Shown: one piece after another, positions 7,656 through 15,300 of the stretch
Layout: every line of letters begins with the position of its first letter
Position numbering within the stretch: position 1 is the stretch's first letter
NCBI GenBank assembly: GCA_003559755.1
Contig: PWKM01000254.1
Coordinates: 1-18,764 of the forward strand
Length of the DNA: 18,764 nucleotides
Direction of reading: 5' to 3'
Source: Planctomycetota bacterium
GTDB taxonomy: Bacteria > Planctomycetota > PUPC01
The notes under the pieces: generated by a model
Seen by the model: the letters and a program-made list of their open reading frames with translations, nothing else
Told to the model about the DNA's origin: nothing
The model's database searches: none
Made by a program: the position numbers and the translations under genes

Positions 7656-9980
7656 ATGCAAGTTCGATGCAAAAACTGCGATACCGCCTGGGAGATCAAG
7701 AAGGCCCCGGTCAACGGGCATCTGAAGTGTCCCGGTTGCGGAGACCTCATCAGGCCGGTCGCCGGTCAGGCGTCGACTTCATCGCCCCGACCCAAATCTC
7801 CGAAGCAGTTGCGAAAGAAACCCCGTTTGCCCCGTCGCAGTCGTCGCCGCCGTCGCAAGCCGGGGCGTTTCACATCGGCCGTCGTTCTCATCTTGTTCCT
7901 GGCCGCGTCGGCCGGTACCGGCTGGTACCTTTATCGACAGAGCCGTGCCCCGGTCGATGGAGGGCGGGCGCTCGGTCTGCTGCCCGATTCCACCGTGGCC
8001 GTCGCCTCCATCGAGCAGTTCGACCGACTGCGTCCCGATCTTGTGCGTTTACAGGAGGCCGATCGGTCGCACGTCGAGGACGCCCTCGAGTTCTATCGCG
8101 ACCGAACTGTTCGATGGTTGTACGACACGTTGGACCTGGCCCCTCCGGACGCCGACCGGGCCGTGAACAACATCGTGCACGTCGGGGTCGGGCTTGTGCC
8201 GGTGGATACGGAACCGGCCGCACCGGTCATCCTGCTCACGCTGAGTTCGAGAGCCGCAACTGCAACCTTTGTGAGTGAAACGGCCGTGGGACCGCGACGG
8301 CTGGGACGAAAAGGGCGGTTGTACAGCGTCGTCTTCGAACAGGTGGTCGCCCTGTGCCGCCGGCGAGAACCGCTCGAACAGATGGCGAACAGCTTCGCTG
8401 AGGATGGGGCCGGTTCGCTGGCCCAAAGCGAATGGTTCCGGGCGGCACACGCCGAGTATTCCGAGAAGGGCCGGGTCTGGTTCTATGCGACGAGCGAAGC
8501 GGTGCCTGCCATCGCTCAGGCCGCAAGGGCCAGAAGGGCAGCGGCGCTTGTCCCGTCCTGGCAGCACGCAGCGGGCAGGATCGAACTGGGCCGATCGAGC
8601 GTCCTGCTCCATGCCCGAGTCTCTATTGGCGGAGGCAGAGAGTACTACACGCAGGTCCGCCTGGCACCGCGCGAACTGCGGGCCCTCGAATACGCACCGG
8701 CGGACGCTGGCGGTGCACTCGCCCTCTCGCTGGGCGAGCCGATGCAGACCTATCGCCGGGCCCTGGCCGCGCTGAGCGAACGGGCGGGGGAGACCGGCAT
8801 CAACCCCCGGGTCATGGCCCGCCAGTTCGAGCACGATCACGAGGGGATTTACCTGGAGCGGGATGTCATCTCGGAACTGGCCGGGGAGATCGGACTGATA
8901 CTGCCCGCTTCGGGTGAGCCGACAGGCGGGGCACTTCTGCTCGCGGTGAACAGCTCCCGACGGGCCGAGGAGAAGCTCCGCTACCTCTCCGAAAAAATAC
9001 TGGGGGCGGAACCCCGGACCACCGTGCGCGATGGCCGGCCGGTGCTTGTGTTGCCCACGCCGGAGCCGATTCACTGCGCATTCGTTGACGATATGCTGGT
9101 GATGAGCTTGCGAGCACAGTCGGTCGTGGATGTTCGCGCCGCCAGACGGTCGGGCGAGACGCTGGCTGCTGACGAGCGATTCGCAACGTTAACCGGCGCA
9201 CTGCCGGCCCGGCTGACCGGGCTTCTTTACCTCAGGGAGCCGGAGGCCGCCCGCTCGGCACGTCGCGGCTCCGCCCCGTGGACGGCCGCCCTGGGCTTTG
9301 CCATGGAGGAAGCCCGGATCGTTCTGGCAGCGGCGCTGCCGACCCCGGGCCAGGCGATTCTCGCACACTCCACCCCGCTGCGGCGACGCCCGGTCGTCGA
9401 TATCGCAGCAGACGACCCGCCCCCGGGGGAGGAGGCGAGGCCGAGCCGTGTTCCGGACCACGACCCCGACCACCTGGAACAACTGGTGCGTCTGTGCCGC
9501 GAGTTCCTCGAAGAGAACAACCGGTACCCCCGTTCTCTCGCCGAATTGATCGAGGAGGGATACCTGGCGGAAGACCGGCTGGACTGGCTGGTCCAGCCGG
9601 GCGACACCAACCCGCGCGGCAGGGTTGGCGACCAACATCCCACGAGCTATCGGGCCGCGTTTCGGATCGCTCAGCCCCGGGCGTTCGGGCCGGAAACCCC
9701 GGGGGAGCTCCCGATGATCTGGCAGATCGTCAGCGACCGGGCGGGACAGCGGCTGATCGCGCGGTTCGACGGGGAGATCGAACTCCGAAGAACCGAGCGG
9801 GGCGAACTGGCCGGAGTGCTCCGTTCGGCCATCGAGCAGATGCGGCAACGGGGCGAGATGATTAATGACGAACCAGAAGCAGAGCCGGAAGAGGCCGAAC
9901 CGGAAGAAGAAGGAGAGCCGGAAGAGGCCGAGGAGTTTGAATGGCCGGAGGATGATGACCGTTTCCCCGACGGCGATTGA
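7656..9980 (+). CDS. Zinc-ribbon, single-TM protein with a large exported domain, function unknown
   Basis: I do not recognise a named family over the full length (774 residues). The N-terminus is a four-cysteine zinc ribbon (C5, C8, C25, C28), like the MJ0042-type finger. An Arg/Lys-rich linker (53-71) and one hydrophobic helix (about 73-93) follow, and the rest is soluble. The basic side next to the ribbon suggests a cytoplasmic ribbon and an exported body of about 680 residues. The body opens with ALGLLPDSTVAVASIEQF, a style seen in substrate-like or DUF3352-like planctomycete proteins. A segment at about 605-640 (LVRLCREFLEENNRYPRSL) resembles the C-terminal part of prepilin-like proteins. 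The tail (about 736-774) is almost wholly Glu/Asp/Pro. GGAGG lies five bases before the ATG, which directly follows the hisA stop. Confidence 0.85.
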   Translation: MQVRCKNCDTAWEIKKAPVNGHLKCPGCGDLIRPVAGQASTSSPRPKSPKQLRKKPRLPRRSRRRRRKPGRFTSAVVLILFLAASAGTGWYLYRQSRAPVDGGRALGLLPDSTVAVASIEQFDRLRPDLVRLQEADRSHVEDALEFYRDRTVRWLYDTLDLAPPDADRAVNNIVHVGVGLVPVDTEPAAPVILLTLSSRAATATFVSETAVGPRRLGRKGRLYSVVFEQVVALCRRREPLEQMANSFAEDGAGSLAQSEWFRAAHAEYSEKGRVWFYATSEAVPAIAQAARARRAAALVPSWQHAAGRIELGRSSVLLHARVSIGGGREYYTQVRLAPRELRALEYAPADAGGALALSLGEPMQTYRRALAALSERAGETGINPRVMARQFEHDHEGIYLERDVISELAGEIGLILPASGEPTGGALLLAVNSSRRAEEKLRYLSEKILGAEPRTTVRDGRPVLVLPTPEPIHCAFVDDMLVMSLRAQSVVDVRAARRSGETLAADERFATLTGALPARLTGLLYLREPEAARSARRGSAPWTAALGFAMEEARIVLAAALPTPGQAILAHSTPLRRRPVVDIAADDPPPGEEARPSRVPDHDPDHLEQLVRLCREFLEENNRYPRSLAELIEEGYLAEDRLDWLVQPGDTNPRGRVGDQHPTSYRAAFRIAQPRAFGPETPGELPMIWQIVSDRAGQRLIARFDGEIELRRTERGELAGVLRSAIEQMRQRGEMINDEPEAEPEEAEPEEEGEPEEAEEFEWPEDDDRFPDGD
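9881..9931 (+). repeat. 18-base direct repeat coding the acidic tail
   Basis: The sequence AGAGCCGGAAGAGGCCGA occurs exactly at 9881-9898 and again at 9914-9931, a 33-base (11-codon) period in frame. It encodes part of the Glu/Pro-rich C-terminal tail. It probably arose by local duplication within a low-complexity coding stretch. Confidence 0.8.
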
Positions 9981-9994
9981 AGTGATGCTGACGA

Positions 9995-10009
9995 ACGGGG
10001 ACGCCCCGT
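9995..10009 (+). terminator. Weak hairpin after the zinc-ribbon gene
   Basis: ACGGGG-ACG-CCCCGT forms a perfect 6-bp stem with a 3-base loop, 15 bases after the stop of the upstream gene. It is followed by a moderately T-rich run (TCTTCCTCGTT) rather than a true U tract. It may attenuate read-through into bioA, but is weak as an intrinsic terminator. Confidence 0.3.
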
Positions 10010-10071
10010 GTCTTCCTCGTTGACGAAAGATTCCATACCCAGCACGTATCGAGCAGGAGCCGACCCGATCT

Positions 10072-11430
10072 ATGAATGAACGCACCCGCAAGCTCGCACA
10101 AAAGGACAAGACACACTTATGGCATCCGTTCACACAGATGCAGGACTGGCGGGCGGAAGCCCCCCTCATCATCGAGCGAGGGGAGGGCACCACCCTCTTC
10201 GACACGGAAGGAAATGCGTACATCGACGGCGTGTCGTCGCTGTGGTGTAACGTCCACGGCCACCGCCGGCCCGAGATCGACCGGGCGATCCGCGACCAAC
10301 TCGACCGGGTGGCACACTCGACGATGCTCGGGCTGACCGCTCCGCCCGCCGTCGAACTCGCCGAGAGGTTGACCGGCCTTGCACCGGACGGCCTGAACAA
10401 GGTGTTTTATTCCGACAGCGGCTCGACCGCGATGGAGATCGCCCTAAAGATCGCCTTCCAGTACTGGCAGCAGGCGACGGGCGAGACCCGCCCGACGTTT
10501 ATCGCCCTCGATCAGGCCTACCACGGCGATACGATCGGTGCGGTGAGCTTGGGTGGAATCTCCCTGTTCCATGAGACCTACCGCCCGCTGCTGTTCAGTG
10601 CCGTGCGAGCGCCGTGCCCGCATCCGTACCGATCGCAATACGGCCCCGATCCGGGTCGGACGGTGCGGGGCTGTCTGGATGCGATGGACGCGCTGTTGGG
10701 TGAGCACGCAGGGCGAGTGGCCGCGGTCGTCGTCGAGCCGCTGGTCCAGGGGGCGGCCGGCATCCTCGTCCATCCGCCCGGCTACCTGCGCGGTGTCCGC
10801 GAACTGTGCGACCGGCACGGTACACTTCTCATCTGCGACGAGGTCGCCGTGGGCTTCGGCCGGACCGGCCGGATGTTCGCCTGCGAACACGAGGCGGTCG
10901 CCCCCGACATTATGGCGGTGGGCAAGGGGCTGACTGGCGGATACCTGCCGCTGGCCGCGACGCTGACCACCGATGCGGTCTACAACGCCTTCCTCGGTGA
11001 ATACGACGAGTTCAAGACGTTTTTTCACGGCCACACATATACCGGGAACGCGCTCGCCTGCTCGGCGGCGCTTGCATCGCTCAGCATTTTCAAAAAAGAT
11101 AGAACACTGGAGCGAATTCAGCCGAAAATAAAACAACTGGCCCGGCGACTCGAGCAGTTCGCAGAGCTCGAGCACGCCGGGGATGTTCGCCAGCGCGGGT
11201 TGATCGCGGCGGTCGAGCTGGTTCGCGACGCCGGGACGAAAGAGCCCTACAGCCCCGGCGAAAAGGTCGGCATCCGGGTGACAAAGGCCGCTCGGAAGCG
11301 TGGTCTGATCACCAGACCGCTCGGCAACGTCATCGTCATCATGCCGCCGCTGGTCATAAGCGAGGACGAACTCGATCGGATGCTCGACATCCTATACGAT
11401 ACAATCCGCGAGGTCACCGAAGCTGGGTGA
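10072..11430 (+). CDS. bioA: BioA-type 8-amino-7-oxononanoate aminotransferase (BioK-like)
   Basis: PLP-dependent class-III aminotransferase that makes 7,8-diaminononanoate in biotin synthesis; 452 residues, full length. The N-terminus HLWHPFTQM, the phosphate-binding SDSGSTAMEIALK, the AYHGDTIGAVS motif, CDEVAVGFGRTGRMFACEHE and the PLP lysine K285 in VGKGLTGGYLP all match BioA. The sequence resembles Bacillus subtilis BioA/BioK more than the E. coli enzyme, and F20 stands where E. coli has Tyr17, which contacts S-adenosylmethionine. The amino donor could therefore be lysine; this is inference. No other biotin gene is in the window. AGGAG is present but 12 bases before the ATG, a long spacing, so expression may be low. 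A weak hairpin lies in the upstream gap, and I could not identify a firm promoter. Confidence 0.9.
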   Translation: MNERTRKLAQKDKTHLWHPFTQMQDWRAEAPLIIERGEGTTLFDTEGNAYIDGVSSLWCNVHGHRRPEIDRAIRDQLDRVAHSTMLGLTAPPAVELAERLTGLAPDGLNKVFYSDSGSTAMEIALKIAFQYWQQATGETRPTFIALDQAYHGDTIGAVSLGGISLFHETYRPLLFSAVRAPCPHPYRSQYGPDPGRTVRGCLDAMDALLGEHAGRVAAVVVEPLVQGAAGILVHPPGYLRGVRELCDRHGTLLICDEVAVGFGRTGRMFACEHEAVAPDIMAVGKGLTGGYLPLAATLTTDAVYNAFLGEYDEFKTFFHGHTYTGNALACSAALASLSIFKKDRTLERIQPKIKQLARRLEQFAELEHAGDVRQRGLIAAVELVRDAGTKEPYSPGEKVGIRVTKAARKRGLITRPLGNVIVIMPPLVISEDELDRMLDILYDTIREVTEAG

Positions 11431-11435
11431 CGCAC

Positions 11436-11470
11436 CGGGTCGCAGGTTGGCTTCTCCGGCCTGCGGCCCG
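11436..11470. terminator. Strong 11-bp stem hairpin between bioA and the COG2426 gene
   Basis: CGGGTCGCAGG (11436-11446) pairs with CCTGCGGCCCG (11460-11470) over 11 bp with one G-T wobble and a 13-base loop. It starts 6 bases after the bioA stop and ends 11 bases before the next Shine-Dalgarno (GGGAG, 11482). There is no following T run, so a factor-independent terminator is doubtful. It may instead stabilise the 3' end of the bioA message or affect access to the next start. Confidence 0.4.
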
Positions 11471-11493
11471 ATCCTACTGTCGGGAGCGAGAGT

Positions 11494-12186
11494 ATGACAA
11501 ACCTGCCGGGAGACATTCGGCCGGCGAATATGGCCCGGGCCGCCCGTTCGCGGCGTGCGCTTGTTCGTGTGGCAGCGACGATCCTCCTCGTGTGCTGTGT
11601 GCTGGCGGTTGCTCAGCCGGCCCGGCCGGCTCCAGAACCGGAACCGGAGCCGGCGGCGGTCGAGGAGCGCGAACCGCCCCGGCTGGTCCAGTGGTTGGAG
11701 AGTTACCGGATCGCCCCCTGGCTCATCGTGGTGATTATCGCGATGCTGCCGATCTTCGAGCTGCGCGGGTCCATCCCCGTGGCCGTGCTCGCGTTCGAGA
11801 TGTCATGGTGGGAGGCCTACGCGCTGTCGGTGGTCGGCAACCTCATCCCGATCATTCCCATCATCCTTCTGATCGGCCCGGTGTCAGACTTTCTGATGGC
11901 CCGGTCGAGGTTGTGGCGGCGGTTCTTCGAGTGGATATTCGCCCGAACCAGGCGGCGCGGTCAGGACATTGTCGAGAAATACCAGGCGCTGGGGCTGGGC
12001 CTGTTCGTCTCGATCCCCCTGCCGGTGACCGGTGCGTGGACCGGCTCGCTGCTCGCCTTCCTGATGCGCATCAAGGCCCGGTGGGCGTTCCCGGCCATCC
12101 TCGGCGGGGTGATGCTCGCGGGGGTGCTGGTCACGCTGGCCAGCACGGGCGTTCTGGGTGTGTTCCACATCTTCACCCGCTATTGA
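11494..12186 (+). CDS. COG2426-type small multidrug export-like membrane protein
   Basis: Predicted inner-membrane protein of the Sm_multidrug_ex family (COG2426), whose real transport role is not well established; 230 residues. Family motifs are visible at 89-95 (ELRGSIP) and 174-184 (IPLPVTGAWTG), with membrane helices around 74-88, 92-105, 110-130 and 200-222. Compared with a usual family member there is an N-terminal extension: a basic region, then a hydrophobic stretch (24-41) resembling a signal peptide, then a Pro/Glu linker (PAPEPEPEPAAVEEREPP, 45-62). GGGAG lies seven bases before the ATG; M13 (11530) is an alternative start. It sits 63 bases after bioA and ends convergently with trxA. 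Confidence 0.8.
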   Translation: MTNLPGDIRPANMARAARSRRALVRVAATILLVCCVLAVAQPARPAPEPEPEPAAVEEREPPRLVQWLESYRIAPWLIVVIIAMLPIFELRGSIPVAVLAFEMSWWEAYALSVVGNLIPIIPIILLIGPVSDFLMARSRLWRRFFEWIFARTRRRGQDIVEKYQALGLGLFVSIPLPVTGAWTGSLLAFLMRIKARWAFPAILGGVMLAGVLVTLASTGVLGVFHIFTRY

Positions 12187-12245
12187 CGGCTGCCGGGCGA
12201 GTTCGACGCAGGTGCCAGAACGGTTCGGGCAGCGGCGGAGCTGCG

Positions 12246-12284
12246 AAAAACGGCCGGTGGGCGCCGGTTGATGGGCGCGCACCG
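12246..12284 (-). terminator. Probable intrinsic terminator of trxA
   Basis: Read on the minus strand, CGGTGCGCGC (12284-12275) pairs with GCGCCCACCG (12264-12255) over a 10-bp, GC-rich stem with one mismatch and a 10-base loop. Four bases later comes TTTTT (12250-12246). It lies about 36 bases after the trxA stop. The remaining convergent gap (12187-12319) shows nothing else I can name. Confidence 0.5.
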
Positions 12285-12319
12285 ACCACTGCTGGCGGGA
12301 GGCGTTCAGGGAGTCGAGG

Positions 12320-12634
12320 TCAGTCGAGCTGCTCGTCGAGGGCTTTCTTCAACTCACCTTCCGACTGAACGCCCACGAATTGCTCGACCTTCTCGCCGTC
12401 CTTGAAGATGATGATGGTGGGGATGCTCATCACCCCGAATTTCACGGCCGTTTCGTTGTTGTCGTCCACGTTGAGCTTGCAGACCGCGGCCTTGTCGGCG
12501 TACTCCTTGGCCAACGAGTCGATGACCGGCCCCTGCATCTTGCACGGTCCGCACCAGGGCGCCCAGAAATCGACGAGAGCCACGCCCTCACCGATCGCTT
12601 CGTCAAACGTATCATCCGTCAGTTCTCTGGCCAT
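12320..12634 (-). CDS. trxA: Thioredoxin
   Basis: Cytoplasmic disulfide reductant reduced by thioredoxin reductase; 104 residues, the classic length. The active site WCGPCK covers 27-32 with C28 and C31, the buried Asp is D22 (VDFWAPW), and the cis-proline loop is SIPT with P72. A further cysteine, C52, is outside the active site. The frame extends upstream to 12775, but that stretch runs through the predicted promoter and is not thioredoxin-like. The ATG at 12634 has AGGAG about 11 bases upstream. It is transcribed alone, divergently from gyrA, with a likely terminator after it. Confidence 0.97.
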   Translation of the reverse strand: MARELTDDTFDEAIGEGVALVDFWAPWCGPCKMQGPVIDSLAKEYADKAAVCKLNVDDNNETAVKFGVMSIPTIIIFKDGEKVEQFVGVQSEGELKKALDEQLD

Positions 12635-12682
12635 ACGCTTTCTTACTCCTAAAAAGGTCCAGTCGAGCGAAGCATTCCCCGA

Positions 12683-12710
12683 ATTATATCGGCCCGACGA
12701 GCGGTTGCAA
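12683..12710 (-). promoter_or_regulatory. trxA promoter, perfect -10
   Basis: On the minus strand TTGCAA (12710-12705) precedes a 16-base spacer and a perfect TATAAT (12688-12683). The expected transcription start near 12676 would give a leader of about 42 bases to the ATG at 12634. The -35 matches the consensus at 4 of 6 bases. Confidence 0.65.
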
Positions 12711-12737
12711 GCTCGGCGGTCGGGACGGCGGTTCATG

Positions 12738-12766
12738 TTGCTCCTCGCCGCCCGCTCTGCTATAAT
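12738..12766 (+). promoter_or_regulatory. gyrA promoter, perfect extended -10
   Basis: TTGCTC (12738-12743) precedes a 17-base spacer and a perfect TATAAT (12761-12766). The -10 carries the TGn extension (TGC, 12758-12760), which can compensate for a poor -35. Transcription would start near 12773, about 38 bases before the ATG at 12811. The -35 boxes of this and the trxA promoter are 27 bases apart, back to back. Confidence 0.65.
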
Positions 12767-12810
12767 GTCGGCCATCTGTTCGATGGTCCCTATTGGAGAC
12801 GAATATTCGT

Positions 12811-15291
12811 ATGTCCGACGAAGCAGCCGGCCCCCAGATTCGCGATATCCGCATCGAGGAAGACCTCAAGAATTCGTACCTTCGCTATGCGATGAGTACG
12901 CTCATCTCGCGCGCGCTCCCGCGTGCCGAGGATGGGCTGAAGCCGTCCCAGCGCCGCATCCTGGTGGCGATGCACGACCTCGACCTCGGGCCGCGGTCCA
13001 AGCACCGGAAATGCGCGAAGATCGTGGGCGATACCTGCGGCAACTATCATCCGCACGGCGACCAGGCCGTCTATGGAACCCTGGTGAGGATGGCCCAGGA
13101 TTTCAGTTGCCGCTACCCGCTGGTGAACGGGCAGGGGAACTTCGGGTCAATCGACGGGGACCCGCCGGCCGCCCCGCGTTATACCGAGGCCCGGATGGAC
13201 TACCCCGCGATGGAGATGCTGGCGGACATCGAGAAGGACACGGTCGATTTCGTTCAGAACTACGAGGAGACCCGGACCGAGCCCACGGTGCTGCCCGCCA
13301 AGTTCCCCAACCTCCTGTGCAACGGGTCGTCGGGGATCGCGGTCGGCATGTCCACGAATATCCCCCCGCACAACCTGTGTGAGGTCATCGATGCACTGGT
13401 CGCACTCATCGATAATCCCGCCATCGACTTGAACGGGGTAATGAAGCATATCAAGGGGCCCGACTTCCCCACGGGCGCGACCATCTGCGGCCGGAAAGCG
13501 ATCCGAAACGCATATCGCACCGGACGCGGGCGGGTGCAGGTGCGGGCCAAGGCGGCCATCGAATCCCGGGGCAAGGACCGCACGAATATCGTGGTCACCG
13601 AGATTCCGTACCAGGTGACCCGAACAAGCATCAAGGAGAAGATCGCACAGGCCGTCGATAGCGAGCGGATCAAGGGCGTTTCCGATATCCGTGACGAGAG
13701 CGACCGCACCGGACAGCGGCTGATCATTCAACTCAAGCGGGGAGAGGACGCGAACGTCGTCCTCAACCAGCTCTACAAGCACACCCCCCTGCAGTCCACG
13801 GTCAGCATTCTGCTCATCGCGCTGTACGAGGGCCGACCTCAGACGCTGGGCCTGCTCGATCTGCTCCGCGCCTATCGCGACCACCGGATCAACATCATCC
13901 GGCGCCGGACGGAATACCTGTTGAAGAAAGCCGAGGCCCGGGCGCACATCCTCGAAGGACTGAAAATCGCCCTGGCACACATCGACGAGGTCGTCGAACT
14001 GATTAAGAGTTCCCCGGACGTGGACTCGGCCCGGCAGGGCCTGATGGACCGGTTCAAGCTGACCCGCACCCAGGCCCAGGCCATCCTCGACATGCGGCTC
14101 CAGCGTCTGACCAATCTGGAAAAGCAGAAAATCCAGGACGAATACCGCCAGCTCATCGAGCAGATCAACGAGTATAACCTCATCCTCGAATCGGACCGGC
14201 GGGTGCTGGACATCATCAAGGACGAACTCCTCCAACTCAAGGAGCGGTACGGGGATGAACGGCGCACCGAGATCACCGAGGCCGTCGGCGAGTTCGACCT
14301 CGAGGACCTGATCGTCGAGGAGAACGTGCTGGTCACGATCAGCCACGAGGGCTACATCAAGCGGATGCCGTTGGCCGGCTATCGGACGCAGGCACGCGGC
14401 GGAGTCGGCATCATCGGGGCGAAGACCAAGGAAGGCGATTTCGTCGAATCGATTTTTACCGCGTCCACCCACGACTACATCCTGTTCTTCACCACCGAGG
14501 GCAAGGTGCATTGGCTCAAGGTCTATGACATCCCCATGCTGGGGCGGACCTCCCGCGGCCGGTCCATCGTGAACCTCCTCCAGGTTCCCAATTCCGCCGG
14601 CATCACCTCGATGATCCCTGTGCGGGAGTTCGACGACAGGAACCTGATGATGGCGACCGAGCAGGGGATCGCCAAGAAGACCGAGCTCAGCGCGTTCAGC
14701 AGGCCCCAGCGCGGAGGCATCATCGCCATCCGGCTGGACGATGGCGACCGGCTCATCGGAGTGCGGATGACCGGCGGCCAGGACGACGTCATGCTCTGTA
14801 CCCGGGACGGCCGCGCCATCCGATTCCACGAGTCCGATGTCCGACCGATGGGAAGGGCCACACGCGGCGTCAAGGGCATCACTCTCGACGGTGACGACGT
14901 CGTGGTGGGGCTGATCCGCATCCCCGAGGGGGAAGAGAACAACATGACACTGCTGTCGGCCTGTGAGCACGGGTATGGCAAGCGGACGCCGTTCAACGAG
15001 TATCCCACCTACCGTCGGGGAGGCAAAGGAGTCATCAATATACAGACCACCGAACGGAACGGCCGTGTCGTCGCCGTGCGGGCAGTGGCAGACGCGGATG
15101 AGATCATGTTGATGACGTCGGGCGGAATGATGGTCAGGACACGAGTGTCCGACGTGAGCATAATCAGCCGCAACACCCAGGGAGTCAAGCTGATCGCCCC
15201 GAAGCCCGACCAGACGCTGGTGGCGGCCGCCCGGCTTCCGGCTGGTTCTGCCGATGCCGATTCTGCCGAGGAAGAACAGGAAGAGTCCTGA
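12811..15291 (+). CDS. gyrA: DNA gyrase subunit A
   Basis: Cleavage/religation and DNA-wrapping subunit of gyrase (with GyrB); 826 residues. The winged-helix and tower domains are intact, and catalytic Tyr124 sits in APRYTEARM. The C-terminal beta-pinwheel is complete and ends in SRNTQGVKLI plus an acidic tail, which favours GyrA over ParC. The quinolone-contact loop reads HPHGDQAVYG: Gln85 and Gly89 replace the Ser83/Asp87 pair of E. coli. The canonical GyrA box (14389-14409) is QARGGVG rather than QRRGGKG, while a box-like YRRGGKG (15010-15030) appears in a later blade. A TTG at 12793 could extend the protein by six residues, but has no ribosome site. GGAG lies 12 bases before the chosen ATG. 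No gyrB is adjacent. Confidence 0.95.
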   Translation: MSDEAAGPQIRDIRIEEDLKNSYLRYAMSTLISRALPRAEDGLKPSQRRILVAMHDLDLGPRSKHRKCAKIVGDTCGNYHPHGDQAVYGTLVRMAQDFSCRYPLVNGQGNFGSIDGDPPAAPRYTEARMDYPAMEMLADIEKDTVDFVQNYEETRTEPTVLPAKFPNLLCNGSSGIAVGMSTNIPPHNLCEVIDALVALIDNPAIDLNGVMKHIKGPDFPTGATICGRKAIRNAYRTGRGRVQVRAKAAIESRGKDRTNIVVTEIPYQVTRTSIKEKIAQAVDSERIKGVSDIRDESDRTGQRLIIQLKRGEDANVVLNQLYKHTPLQSTVSILLIALYEGRPQTLGLLDLLRAYRDHRINIIRRRTEYLLKKAEARAHILEGLKIALAHIDEVVELIKSSPDVDSARQGLMDRFKLTRTQAQAILDMRLQRLTNLEKQKIQDEYRQLIEQINEYNLILESDRRVLDIIKDELLQLKERYGDERRTEITEAVGEFDLEDLIVEENVLVTISHEGYIKRMPLAGYRTQARGGVGIIGAKTKEGDFVESIFTASTHDYILFFTTEGKVHWLKVYDIPMLGRTSRGRSIVNLLQVPNSAGITSMIPVREFDDRNLMMATEQGIAKKTELSAFSRPQRGGIIAIRLDDGDRLIGVRMTGGQDDVMLCTRDGRAIRFHESDVRPMGRATRGVKGITLDGDDVVVGLIRIPEGEENNMTLLSACEHGYGKRTPFNEYPTYRRGGKGVINIQTTERNGRVVAVRAVADADEIMLMTSGGMMVRTRVSDVSIISRNTQGVKLIAPKPDQTLVAAARLPAGSADADSAEEEQEES

Positions 15292-15300
15292 GTTGATCCA

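Noticed and set aside
10020..10052. TTGACG as a -35 box for bioA
   Set aside because: No acceptable -10 lies at 16-18 bases; the nearest TATC-like sequence is about 20-21 bases away.
13147..14970. Open frame of 607 codons on the minus strand, antisense to gyrA
   Set aside because: Its length follows from high GC and codon bias of gyrA. The translation is low in hydrophobic structure, has no recognisable motif, and lies fully inside a certain gene.
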